A DNA stretch of 39,658 bases from Candidatus Cloacimonadota bacterium (GTDB lineage Bacteria; Muiribacteriota; UBA6191). The notes beneath the pieces are model-generated. The model had not been told where the DNA came from, did not search any database, and was given only the letters and a program-made list of their open reading frames with translations. The DNA lies in contig JACFNL010000023.1 of assembly GCA_019454875.1 (NCBI GenBank), positions 1 to 39,658 on the forward strand, in the 5' to 3' direction. Shown one piece after another: positions 15,254-23,581 of the stretch (its first letter is position 1; every line of letters starts with the position of its first letter). Position numbers and translations under genes: made by a program.

Positions 15254-16176
15254 TTCTGGCAATTGCTTCTCCCTCCTTCTGCAAGAATGAGTCTTTGTGC
15301 AGGGAGGCTTTGTCTTTGGGTTTGACTGTACGATTTCGTGGCATTGGTCCTGTGCTTGCCGGTACAGAACTGGTCAGTTTTCTGAATGGGGCCGACTATG
15401 CCATCATTGGCACCGAGGTGATTGATTCCGAGATATTGGCACAGTGTCCAGGGCTTAAGGGTATTGCCAAGTATGGGGTGGGACTGGATTCAATTGATTT
15501 TTCTGCCTGTGAGGAATATGGGGTGGAAGTTCGTTATACCGAGGGAGTGAATAAGACCTCGGTTGCGGAGTTGACCCTGGGTTTTTTATTAAGTCTGGCC
15601 CATAGAGCCCATATTACTTCCAATTTGTTAAAGATGGGGCAATGGCAAAAAAATGGGGGCCGTCAGCTTTCAACAGCTACAGTGGGATTGATTGGGTTTG
15701 GCCGTGTAGGTCAGGAAGTTGCCCGTATGCTTATGCCACTTGGGTCCAGGGTTTTGATTCGTGACATTAAGAACAGGGATTTGGAGGCCAGGGCTTTGAA
15801 CGCTCATCCAGTTTCGCTGTCTGAGTTACTCAAGGAATCAGATTTTATTAGTTTGCATGTCCCATTAACGAAGGACACCTATCACATGATCGGGTCAGAC
15901 ACCCTCTGTCAAATGAAAGCAGGAGTATCGATTGTTAATACAGCCAGAGGTAATGTCATCAATTTTGATGTTCTGAAAGAGTATCTGGATCGGGAAATTG
16001 TGACTGGTGTGGCCCTGGATGTATATCCCGATGAACCCTGTCAGGACTATGATTTTTTGAAAAGGCCAGAAGTGTTTTGCACTCCCCATATAGCTGGCAA
16101 TGCCCGGGAGGCGGTTTGGGCTATGGGGATGGCTTCCCTGTCTCATATTCAATACTGGATTGGGACTTCTCAGTAA
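15250..16176 (+). CDS. D-2-hydroxyacid dehydrogenase (phosphoglycerate dehydrogenase-like)
   Basis: From GTG 15250 the protein has 308 residues. The NAD-binding motif GLIGFGRVGQEVA (from about 147) lies between halves of a split catalytic domain containing GIAKYGVGLDSID and NKTSVAELTLGFLLS. The three catalytic residues are placed as expected: Arg in NTARGNVIN, Glu in DVYPDEPC and His in TPHIAGNARE. The family reduces 2-keto acids or oxidises D-2-hydroxyacids. Serine biosynthesis (SerA) is possible, but no C-terminal ACT domain is present, so the substrate is open. The GTG overlaps the argS stop by 4 bases (GTGA), with GGAAAG close before it. ATG 15199 would also be in frame. The last 56 bases overlap the convergent ankyrin gene. 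Confidence 0.9.
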   Translation: MILAIASPSFCKNESLCREALSLGLTVRFRGIGPVLAGTELVSFLNGADYAIIGTEVIDSEILAQCPGLKGIAKYGVGLDSIDFSACEEYGVEVRYTEGVNKTSVAELTLGFLLSLAHRAHITSNLLKMGQWQKNGGRQLSTATVGLIGFGRVGQEVARMLMPLGSRVLIRDIKNRDLEARALNAHPVSLSELLKESDFISLHVPLTKDTYHMIGSDTLCQMKAGVSIVNTARGNVINFDVLKEYLDREIVTGVALDVYPDEPCQDYDFLKRPEVFCTPHIAGNAREAVWAMGMASLSHIQYWIGTSQ

Positions 16177-17092
16177 AAGCCAGAAATTGCACAACGGAAT
16201 TGTGTTGTTTAAATATGGCGTGAATCAAGGCTGTGCGTCCTGAATTGTCTTTGTGAAACACATTGGCACCAAAAGCACACAAAAGCCGGACAATTTCAAT
16301 CTGACCCTGTATTGAGGCCAGTATCAGGGCTGTCCTTCCCTCGGAATCAATGGCATTGATATCAGCCTTGTTCTCCAGTAAAAGCCGTACTCCTTCCTCA
16401 AAACCAGCCTGGGCAGCATGCATCAAAGGAGTCCGACCTAGCGAGTCCCTTTGATTGACAGGATAACCTGACAGCAGAGCTTCTCTCAGAACTGAGATAT
16501 CATGGCCCCGGATTGCCTGTGGTGCTGATTGGGCTGGAATCTGACTGTGATTCTGGGGAATTGTGTTGATGACCTCTTTGTTTTTAAACCAGCGCATTCC
16601 TGAACCTATGGATATTCCAATCAGAAATACTGGCATGAAAAAGGCAAGGGCCGATGCGAGCTTACCCATTTTTTTCTGTGGGGCCTCCTGTTTTGGAGGT
16701 GGGCTGAGAGTTTGTTCCAGCCATTGTATGGTTCGTTCTGGTACAGTAATTTCATGACCTAAAAAGTGGCAGAATGTATCCACACAGAAGCGGGCAGCTT
16801 TGTGGTTCAGTCCGTGATCTTTCACCAGAATGTAAATCAGCCTGGCATACACTTCTCCTAACTTTTCTAAAGGAGTTACCCTAAGGATGCCAAAGACATT
16901 GGCCTCTAAAGCGATCAGCATCCAGTGATTTTCCCTACGATTTTTTGGCAGCATTCTGTTCAGGTCTTCTACAAGCCTGGTACGGGACTGGAAAATACCC
17001 GGACCTTGAATGCGGATTACCTGCTTTAGTCTTAACTGGTAGTCCTCGGCAAGAATCTCTTCATTTTGTGAAACGGGGGTAACTTCAGTCAT
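16121..17092 (-). CDS. Membrane protein with N-terminal helical domain and C-terminal ankyrin repeats
   Basis: The 323-residue protein has three parts. The N-terminal helical domain (about 25-130) contains SRTRLVEDLNRMLP, NRRENHWMLIALE and a final helix pair. It resembles a small domain found next to kinases, GTPases and chaperone-like proteins, but I cannot name it with certainty. A Pro/Lys linker leads to one transmembrane helix (about 144-163). The C-terminal part has ankyrin repeats whose GRTPLMHAA, GRTALILAS and GRTALIHAI cores begin at 219, 252 and 285, exactly 33 residues apart. Ankyrin repeats bind proteins; the partner is unknown. If the N terminus is cytoplasmic, the repeats would be periplasmic. 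The 3' end overlaps the dehydrogenase by 56 bp. Confidence 0.85.
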   Translation of the reverse strand: MTEVTPVSQNEEILAEDYQLRLKQVIRIQGPGIFQSRTRLVEDLNRMLPKNRRENHWMLIALEANVFGILRVTPLEKLGEVYARLIYILVKDHGLNHKAARFCVDTFCHFLGHEITVPERTIQWLEQTLSPPPKQEAPQKKMGKLASALAFFMPVFLIGISIGSGMRWFKNKEVINTIPQNHSQIPAQSAPQAIRGHDISVLREALLSGYPVNQRDSLGRTPLMHAAQAGFEEGVRLLLENKADINAIDSEGRTALILASIQGQIEIVRLLCAFGANVFHKDNSGRTALIHAIFKQHNSVVQFLAFTEKSQSSIEYETGKPSP

Positions 17093-17167
17093 TGCCTAGT
17101 GATTATCGGCAGATCATAATTGGAAAAGTTTCTTTACAGGGTTAGAATATACCCTGGAGGTTTCCTC

Positions 17168-18454
17168 ATGCGTACAATTCTGTCTGGTATCACCTTTTGC
17201 TTGTTGAGTTTGGTTATGGCAATCCATGCGGATGCAATCAAGGATGCCCATAAAACTCAGATTATTTTTCAGGGATTTGGCTGGGATTCAGAAATCAAAG
17301 GCCCAGGTAACTGGTACACCCATCTAGCATCCATGAGTAAAAATCTGGCCAAGGCTGGGGTTACTCATGTCTGGTTTCCTCCCGTATCTCGCTCTGTCAG
17401 CCCCCAAGGGTATATGCCAGGGGATTATTATGATCTTGGTGACGATTCATCCCCGACTTATTACGGCACACTAAACCAGTTACAAAAGGCGATTCAGGAT
17501 TTTGCAAATGCAGGAATTGTTTCTGTGGCAGATATTGTAATCAATCACCGTACAGCCTCGCATCAGGAAGATGGATTGTGGAATGTCTTTCATCATAATT
17601 CAGGCAGAATGCGCTGGGAAAAATGGGCTCTGGCTGCTGGAGATTATGGCGGCACAGGGAGTCCAGACAGTGGCGGTGATTTTGAGCCAGCCCCTGATAT
17701 TGATCATACCAATCACAGGGTCAGGGCAGATATCATAGAATGGTTGCGCTGGATGAGGGATGCCATAGGATTTGAGGGCTTTCGGTTTGATTATACCAAG
17801 GGGTTTGACGGGGCCTTTGTAAAAGAGTATGTCAAGGCCGTGCCTACCTCGTTTTGTGTTGGGGAGTACTGGACCTCCATGAACTACAATGGCACCCAGC
17901 TTCTTCCCGATCAGAACAAACACCGCCAGGAGATTACCGACTGGGTAGACAGGACGGAGGGCACCTGCTCGACCTTTGATTTTACTACCAAGGGAATTTT
18001 GCAGGAAGCGGTTCGCACAGGGGAGTACTGGAGACTAAAAGATTCACAGGGTAAGGCTTCGGGCCTGTTGGGATGGTGGCCTACACATGCGGTTTCTTTT
18101 GTGGATAATCACGATACAGGCTCAAAGCAGGCTCATTGGGAGTTTCCAAAAGACAGGGTTTTAGCAGGATATGCCTATATTCTGACTCACCCAGGGACAC
18201 CATCCGTGTTTTACGAGCACTTTGTGGATTGGGATGATAGGGTACGGGATGGAATTGCTGTACTTATGGGTTTGAGGCATAAGGCGGGGATTCATTCCGG
18301 CTCGAGCCTTGAGATTCTGAAGGCAGAACAGGATTTGTATGTGGGAGTGGTTGATTCCAGGGTTTTATTAAAACTGGGACGAGGGCAGTTTCAGCCCGAA
18401 AATGGCTGGTCCATCCTGCTTGAAGGGCTGGATTTTTCCGTGTATTCACGATAG
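17168..18454 (+). CDS. Secreted alpha-amylase (GH13)
   Basis: From ATG 17168, with GGAGG just before it, the protein has 428 residues and a Sec signal peptide (about 1-22, ending near MAIHADA). The mature enzyme is a GH13 barrel. QIIFQGFGWDS is strand 1, VADIVINHR is conserved region I, and FEGFRFDYTKGF is region II (nucleophile Asp208). FCVGEYW is region III (acid/base Glu233) and SFVDNHDTG is region IV (Asp316). The layout resembles plant-type and bacterial GH13 amylases with a short C-terminal domain. It would hydrolyse alpha-1,4 glucans in the periplasm or outside the cell. All catalytic residues are present. A hairpin follows the stop. Confidence 0.95.
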   Translation: MRTILSGITFCLLSLVMAIHADAIKDAHKTQIIFQGFGWDSEIKGPGNWYTHLASMSKNLAKAGVTHVWFPPVSRSVSPQGYMPGDYYDLGDDSSPTYYGTLNQLQKAIQDFANAGIVSVADIVINHRTASHQEDGLWNVFHHNSGRMRWEKWALAAGDYGGTGSPDSGGDFEPAPDIDHTNHRVRADIIEWLRWMRDAIGFEGFRFDYTKGFDGAFVKEYVKAVPTSFCVGEYWTSMNYNGTQLLPDQNKHRQEITDWVDRTEGTCSTFDFTTKGILQEAVRTGEYWRLKDSQGKASGLLGWWPTHAVSFVDNHDTGSKQAHWEFPKDRVLAGYAYILTHPGTPSVFYEHFVDWDDRVRDGIAVLMGLRHKAGIHSGSSLEILKAEQDLYVGVVDSRVLLKLGRGQFQPENGWSILLEGLDFSVYSR

Positions 18455-18457
18455 AAA

Positions 18458-18481
18458 CCAGTCTGCCTTGTGTTAGACTGG
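18458..18481 (+). terminator. Hairpin between the amylase gene and elbB
   Basis: CCAGTCT (18458-18464) pairs with AGACTGG (18475-18481) around a 10-base loop. Downstream there is only a weak T tract (GGATTTTAAC). It may act as a terminator or attenuator separating amylase from elbB, or as an mRNA-stabilising hairpin. Confidence 0.45.
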
Positions 18482-18509
18482 CTTCAGGATTTTAACTGGG
18501 AGTGATTAT

Positions 18510-19196
18510 ATGGCTAAGATCGGTGTAATTTTGTCTGGTTGTGGGGTGTTTGATGGATCCGAGGTCAGGGAATCAGTTTTAGCATTGCTGGCCTTAAGTG
18601 AATTGGGACAGACGGTCGTGTTTCTTGCTCCCAATATGCCTCAGCATCATACGATAAATCACCAGAATTCTCAGGAAGCGACCCTTGTCAGAAATGTCAT
18701 GGAGGAATCGGCCCGTATTGCTCGAGGTCCCGTTCTTAGCCTGCTGGATGCCAATCCTAATGACTATGATGCAATTATTCTGCCCGGTGGATTCGGGGCA
18801 GCAAAAAACCTTAGTTCCTTTGCATTTTTAGGTCCAAAGGCAGAGCTACAGACAGATTTGAAGAGGTTTCTGAAAGGTTTTTATCAGTTAAAAAATTCCA
18901 AGGGTGCCCATAGGCCAATAGGAGCAATTTGTATTGCTCCAGCTATATTGGCCCTGCTGCATAGAGACATCACCTGCGTAGCTGCACCAAGGCTGACTAT
19001 AGGGGATGACAGGGACACAGCCCAGGTCCTCGAAGGTCTTGGATGTAACCACATTCCCTGCAAGGTAGATGAAATTTGTGTCGATGAAATCAATGGGTTT
19101 GTAACCACTCCTGCTTATATGTACGGCTCTGCACCATTACATGAAATTTCCAGGGGTATTCATAAACTGGTTTCTCGCGTAGTGGATCTGATCTGA
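18510..19196 (+). CDS. elbB: ElbB/ES1-family glyoxalase-like protein (DJ-1/PfpI superfamily)
   Basis: The 228-residue protein matches E. coli ElbB along its length from memory. KIGVILSGCGVFDGSE opens it, ILPGGFGAAKNLSSFA is the nucleophile-region signature, and ICIAPA contains the elbow cysteine of the DJ-1/PfpI fold. RLTIGDDRDTAQVLE and FVTTPAYMYG follow. ElbB has been described as an isoprenoid-biosynthesis-linked glyoxalase; the true substrate is unsettled. A good GGGAG lies before ATG 18510. The next gene starts one base after its stop, suggesting an operon with the hydrolase and the phosphoesterase. Confidence 0.94.
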   Translation: MAKIGVILSGCGVFDGSEVRESVLALLALSELGQTVVFLAPNMPQHHTINHQNSQEATLVRNVMEESARIARGPVLSLLDANPNDYDAIILPGGFGAAKNLSSFAFLGPKAELQTDLKRFLKGFYQLKNSKGAHRPIGAICIAPAILALLHRDITCVAAPRLTIGDDRDTAQVLEGLGCNHIPCKVDEICVDEINGFVTTPAYMYGSAPLHEISRGIHKLVSRVVDLI

Positions 19197-19197
19197 A

Positions 19198-20586
19198 ATG
19201 AGACTTTGTTGTATCTGGCTTTTGTTGAGCCTGAATCTGCTTTGGGCTCTGGAACCAGACATCCTTGTTCCTAGACTTAAGATTCAGTCACAATCCAGTC
19301 TGGAAACTTCCACTGATGTCATGACGGATCGTGAGGTCATGGGAGAACAGGCGGAGTGGATTCGTCTGGCCCACCGTATTCTTGAAGCTTTGCAGTCTGG
19401 TCGCCATAAGGATATGGCCTCTTTGTTTGATTCTGGTTTTGATATGCAAAAACTTTCTACCCAGCTTCAGGGAGCATGGAATACTCAGGTTATGATGTAT
19501 GGAGAGTTTCAGAACTGGACTGGAATTTCTGCTGTCCTGGATGATTATCATCCTTTGGTGCAGGGAGTCTTACGATTTTCCCGGGGTAAGACTGGATTTC
19601 GACTCAGACTTGGAATGAATCCCCCCTGGAAGGCCCAAAGGATAGAGTTTCCTAGCCTCAAGTTTATCCCAGAGCCAAAAACAGTGGATCGAAGTTATGT
19701 ATTTTTGGAACGAATTGATGTAAAAACAGTTGAATTTGGCCCGGCATCTGCACCAATTCAGGGAAAACTGTACTGGCCCAAATTTTCTAAATCGCCTCCA
19801 GTTGTAATTTTTGCACACGATTTTGGACCGCAGAACGCAACGCATCAGATGGGAGTGAACGATCCGTTTCTGGATTTGGCAGAGGGGCTGGCATCCAATG
19901 GGGTGGCGGCATTTTTATATCCTAAAAGATCCTATATTTATGCTGACCCGGATTTGGAATCTTCAAAAAATCCATATCATGAGGTGGTTTCTGATATCTA
20001 CTCCATCTTGAATACACTAAGAGTCAAGGGGCACTTGCGAAACCCTCAGAAAGCTATTTTTTTGGCCTATGGGTTTTCATCCTGGTTTATGCCCTGGCTG
20101 GCTAATAAAGATTTGTTTCAGGGTTTTGTTTTGTTAAACCCCAGCTTCAGGCACCCCTTGGAAATCCAGTTTGAAATTGAGGAGTTTTATCAGTCCCAGA
20201 TGCGTGGCAGTGTTGATGAACTGTTAAACCTGCACAAGCAGATTGAAAAGTTCTTTCAGGGCAGTATTTTGCCCGATCAGCCGTTGTTTGGTTATCCATC
20301 CCGCTACTTTAAGATTCTTGAGGGGTTTTCTCCCCAACCCATAGAAAAACCGGAATTACCGGTGCTTTTACTGTTTGCCAAGGGGGATTATGTCAGTAAT
20401 CCGGCAGATGAACCTGAATATTTGCGGATTCTGGCCCAAACCAGGGTAAGCAGATACGATTTTGAACATTTGAATCGTATGTTTCATGTTGGGGACAAGC
20501 TTAATCCAAGGCGCGATTTTTATACACCAGGTGCTGTCAGTCCCAGGGTCGTAAAAACCCTGTATAACTGGATTCTGGGGTTATGA
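19198..20586 (+). CDS. Secreted DUF3887-like plus alpha/beta-hydrolase protein
   Basis: The 462-residue protein has an N-terminal signal peptide (about 1-18). A helical/beta domain (about 50-150, WIRLAHRILEALQSGRH and onward) resembles DUF3887. A hydrolase-like domain (about 170-460) then shows PPVVIFAHDFGP, where the oxyanion-hole strand is expected. The nucleophile position reads AYGFSSWF (Ser294) rather than G-x-S-x-G, so the last glycine is lost. FAKGDYVSNPAD could supply the acid and FEHLNRMFH the histidine. It may be an active peptidase or esterase, or a weakened one. It starts one base after elbB and overlaps the phosphoesterase gene by 4 bases (ATGA). Confidence 0.8.
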   Translation: MRLCCIWLLLSLNLLWALEPDILVPRLKIQSQSSLETSTDVMTDREVMGEQAEWIRLAHRILEALQSGRHKDMASLFDSGFDMQKLSTQLQGAWNTQVMMYGEFQNWTGISAVLDDYHPLVQGVLRFSRGKTGFRLRLGMNPPWKAQRIEFPSLKFIPEPKTVDRSYVFLERIDVKTVEFGPASAPIQGKLYWPKFSKSPPVVIFAHDFGPQNATHQMGVNDPFLDLAEGLASNGVAAFLYPKRSYIYADPDLESSKNPYHEVVSDIYSILNTLRVKGHLRNPQKAIFLAYGFSSWFMPWLANKDLFQGFVLLNPSFRHPLEIQFEIEEFYQSQMRGSVDELLNLHKQIEKFFQGSILPDQPLFGYPSRYFKILEGFSPQPIEKPELPVLLLFAKGDYVSNPADEPEYLRILAQTRVSRYDFEHLNRMFHVGDKLNPRRDFYTPGAVSPRVVKTLYNWILGL

Positions 20587-21434
20587 AATTATGGTTGATT
20601 TCGGATGTTCATCTGGACTCCCATCCACTCAATTTTGAACTCTGGAAACTTTTGGCCCAAAGGGCTAATTTGGAAGAGCCTGATGTACTGGTTGTGGCTG
20701 GTGATGTCTGTGAAAGCATCCAGGTTTTGAATGAGGGTCTTTCAGAATTCAGTTCCGTGAATGCCTTAAAGATCTATATTCCGGGAAATCATGATCTGTG
20801 GTGCAGGCTCGAACCTGAGTGCGACTCCCTAAAGAAGCTTGAGGTTATATTGCCTGAGGCGGTAAAACGGGCAGGATGGTACTGGTTACCAAACAATCCA
20901 TTTGTGATAGACAACTATTATCTTGTGGGTAGTCCGGCCTGGTATGACTACTCTTTGATGCCCAAGGGTCATCCCTTCCAAACAGAAGATTTTGTACAAA
21001 AAAAAAGAGGAAATCGACAGTGGATGGATGGGGTATGGTGCAAGTTTCCTCAGGTTGCCCCAGAAACGGTAGATTTTTGGCTAAGGGATCGTTTTTATCT
21101 GGATTTGCATAAAGACCTGAGCCAGTGCCCTGCGAACAAAAAAATTCTACTATTTACCCATTTTCCATTTTACAGGGAACTTTTGAATTTTACGCACAAG
21201 GATTGGGACTTTGAATACTTCGGGGCTTTTATGGGTTCGTCCTATTATCGTTCCCTGTTAAAAGAATTTTCGGTTTATCTTCATGGCTGTGGGCATCTTC
21301 ATCGCTTTTGTGACTTCATCAGTGAAGAAAAAACCAGAGTGGTTATGGCTCCGGTCGGGTACATCAAGGAGTGGGGATCAGATACTGCCACACAGAGGCT
21401 TGATAAGGTGCTTACGCGCCTTGATCTGGAATGA
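20583..21434 (+). CDS. Calcineurin-like metallophosphoesterase
   Basis: The 283-residue cytoplasmic protein has all the metal-binding blocks in order: LISDVHLDSH (Asp8, His10), VVAGDVCE, YIPGNHDLW, LLFTHFPFY and HGCGHLHRF. This indicates a dinuclear-metal phosphoesterase of the calcineurin superfamily. The substrate could be a nucleotide, a phosphodiester or a phosphoprotein, and is not given by sequence. Translation is coupled to the upstream hydrolase by an ATGA overlap. The 3' end overlaps the convergent membrane-anchored protein gene by 23 bp. Confidence 0.93.
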   Translation: MKLWLISDVHLDSHPLNFELWKLLAQRANLEEPDVLVVAGDVCESIQVLNEGLSEFSSVNALKIYIPGNHDLWCRLEPECDSLKKLEVILPEAVKRAGWYWLPNNPFVIDNYYLVGSPAWYDYSLMPKGHPFQTEDFVQKKRGNRQWMDGVWCKFPQVAPETVDFWLRDRFYLDLHKDLSQCPANKKILLFTHFPFYRELLNFTHKDWDFEYFGAFMGSSYYRSLLKEFSVYLHGCGHLHRFCDFISEEKTRVVMAPVGYIKEWGSDTATQRLDKVLTRLDLE

Positions 21435-22452
21435 AGTTCACCATGGTTACCAGCCAGACTCCTTCCTCATAAAACAGGCTGATTTCCCCTCGCATTCTGG
21501 TTCCAAGTTTGGTTGTTGCCACACCTATAAAGGTGATTTCAGAAGGGGCGTGTTCAATCATGGACTCTGACTTGAACACTACATCGCGAAAACCCGATTC
21601 AACAAGTCTTGAGTGTAAAAGGTTAATTTTCAGATTGCCTAAGGCCTCCCTGACAGTTGGGTACATAAAGCCTTTGAACTCCTCAAGCTTTTTGTCATCA
21701 AAGGTCTTCAGAAATTCCTCCACAACTGAAAATGCAGATCTGAAAAATTTGTTTCTGCGATCCTCGGATTCAACCTTAAATCCTTTTAACAGGACTTTTC
21801 TTTCTTTATCAATCTTCTGGACCTCAAAGCTGATCGTAAAAAATCCACGGCTGCCATCACTGTAGCTAAAATCGCCGGCATGGGTTCCAATACCGTTGGT
21901 TTCGTTGTACCGAGTAGCCTGAAAGCCAATATTTTCAATGTCTGTGAGTAAAAACCGGGCTGATTTAAAATCCTTTTCGAACTGCTCGAGACTACTTTTT
22001 TGACGCACTTCGGGTAACATCTGATCAAAACAGACCTTAAGATTACCCTTGCTCAAATCGGTAAAAAAACCACGCATGGCCTTCTCTACAATTGGCTGGT
22101 AGTCAGGCTCACGGAACAGAAAGTATGCTCCCACAGCTACAAAAATCAATAGAAAAAGTAAGGCAACAGCAATGCCAGCAATCAGTTTGACTGGTAAGGG
22201 TTTTTTATCGGGAGGGGATTTTTTCTTCTCATCTTCGCCTTCTTCCCCATCAAGTTGCACGGAATCAATATCTGAATAATCACTGCCGCTAGAACTGGAA
22301 CTTGTTCCATCAATATCTACGGCATCCATTAAGGACATGGGATCCTCATCGTCAATGTAGCTGTCCGAGGAATTCACCTCAGAATTTTCAGACGATGTTT
22401 CTTCAGGTTGAGGCTCAGCCTTTTTCTTTTTTAAGCGATCCAGTAATCCCAT
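21412..22452 (-). CDS. Single-pass membrane protein with acidic N-tail and NTF2-like extracytoplasmic repeats
   Basis: The 346-residue protein begins MGLLDRLKKKK, followed by an acidic, Ser-rich tail (about 15-78), a Lys/Pro patch and one transmembrane helix (about 88-113). The outer part seems to contain two related alpha/beta cone units (about 118-225 and 230-345), each starting with a helix that leads into beta strands, as in NTF2-like/DUF4878 proteins (RGFFTDLSKGN and EEFLKTFDDKK align as their helix ends). Function is unknown. The disordered cytoplasmic tail could be a binding platform. It is divergent from the secreted protein gene at 22542 and overlaps the phosphoesterase at its 3' end. 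Confidence 0.75.
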   Translation of the reverse strand: MGLLDRLKKKKAEPQPEETSSENSEVNSSDSYIDDEDPMSLMDAVDIDGTSSSSSGSDYSDIDSVQLDGEEGEDEKKKSPPDKKPLPVKLIAGIAVALLFLLIFVAVGAYFLFREPDYQPIVEKAMRGFFTDLSKGNLKVCFDQMLPEVRQKSSLEQFEKDFKSARFLLTDIENIGFQATRYNETNGIGTHAGDFSYSDGSRGFFTISFEVQKIDKERKVLLKGFKVESEDRRNKFFRSAFSVVEEFLKTFDDKKLEEFKGFMYPTVREALGNLKINLLHSRLVESGFRDVVFKSESMIEHAPSEITFIGVATTKLGTRMRGEISLFYEEGVWLVTMVNFIPDQGA

Positions 22453-22541
22453 GTTCAGCCCATCGGTATTTAACCATGATTGTTAATCCACCCGGTTTTG
22501 GGATCCAAACAAAATTCAGAGTCTATGCCGACATCCTGTAA

Positions 22542-23135
22542 ATGATGTTAAGAGTAATTTGGTTTTGCCTGCTAATCTCACATTTTCATGCATCTTCTGT
22601 GGGGCAACTATTACTTCAGGCAAACTTTAATCTGAGGCTGGATCCAGTTCTGTTTGATCTTGGGCTTGAAGATATATCAGAGTATGAAGGTTATGAGGCA
22701 CTGAGTCTGGCAACATGTTTAATCCCGGTCCAGTTAAAACCGTATGCGGGCTACTACTATGTATCCTCGGCAGTGTATCAACTGGATTCCCTGGATGATG
22801 GTTATGAGTCCACCATTGTTGTCAAACGGTCCCAAGCAGTGAACCAGAAGCTAAAAAACAGTTTCGGATGGTTTTTAAGGAATCGTCTGAAATGGAAAAT
22901 TGACAGAGACTGGGTGGTAATTCATATGCGCCAGGAAAAAGAGTTTGGGGTAAAAAGTCATTTCCTGGCCCATCAGGAGTTAGTCAAATATCTGGATTCG
23001 GTGCCAACAAAGTTTAAGACTCAATGGAAACTGGACTGGATGAATTACCAGTTAGAAGCCAGTGATGCAGGGTTTTTGGGCCCGATGCCCTCTTATCAGC
23101 CCATGGCCAGAACCAGCACTCCCATTAAGTTTTAA
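22542..23135 (+). CDS. Secreted protein of unknown function
   Basis: The protein of about 197 residues begins with a signal peptide (RVIWFCLLISHFHASS) and contains no motif I recognise. The mature part is mixed, with Tyr-rich stretches (YAGYYYVSSAVYQL) and a basic helical middle. ATG 22542 and ATG 22545 are both possible starts, and neither has a clear ribosome-binding site. The gap to the divergent gene (22453-22541) holds the inverted repeat TTAAC/GTTAA (22470-22474 and 22482-22486), which may be an operator. The stop overlaps that of the convergent MOSC gene by 4 bp. Confidence 0.72.
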   Translation: MMLRVIWFCLLISHFHASSVGQLLLQANFNLRLDPVLFDLGLEDISEYEGYEALSLATCLIPVQLKPYAGYYYVSSAVYQLDSLDDGYESTIVVKRSQAVNQKLKNSFGWFLRNRLKWKIDRDWVVIHMRQEKEFGVKSHFLAHQELVKYLDSVPTKFKTQWKLDWMNYQLEASDAGFLGPMPSYQPMARTSTPIKF

Positions 23136-23581
23136 GCTGTGGGCTCAATGTTAACAGGATCTCCTGTTTGAATCAGGCCGGATTTGATGATTTCAGCCCG
23201 CAAACCGCCTCTGTGTATCAGGGCTTTGATTACGCCTTTTTTTGTGCTGCGCTCCAGGGTTCCACAGGGCTCACAAAGTTCAATGCCCAATAGTTTTGCC
23301 TCACCAATCTGAAAGACTTTACCTACCAGATGATTCAGATAGACTCCACTAGTTAGAAGGTTGCGACCGGATTCTTCATGTGACAAGGATATGGAATAGT
23401 CCCGTTCTGCGGCCACTAGGGCCTCGGATTCAATCAAGGTTACCTGATCCTTGTTTAGGCAGTTCGATCGGTAATGATGATCCCCGCTGATGCCAAATCC
23501 GGCAACTAGATCACAGGACTCAAGAATTTGAACTGCCTCACCCTGTCTGGGGCGAATCAAAATAGACTCAATCCGTGACAC
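23132..23581 (-). CDS. MOSC-domain protein
   Basis: The 149-residue protein is a stand-alone MOSC domain. VAGFGISGDHHYR, QVTLIESEALVAAERD, SGRNLLTSGVYLNHLVGK and LCEPCGTLER match the family, and Cys in CEPC is the conserved cysteine of molybdenum-cofactor sulfurase C-terminal domains. MOSC proteins bind or transfer sulfur for metal-sulfur clusters or detoxification. Its start GTG (23579-23581) shares one base with the stop of the upstream 681-residue protein (TAGTG), so translation is coupled. No molybdoenzyme genes are nearby. Confidence 0.88.
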   Translation of the reverse strand: MSRIESILIRPRQGEAVQILESCDLVAGFGISGDHHYRSNCLNKDQVTLIESEALVAAERDYSISLSHEESGRNLLTSGVYLNHLVGKVFQIGEAKLLGIELCEPCGTLERSTKKGVIKALIHRGGLRAEIIKSGLIQTGDPVNIEPTA

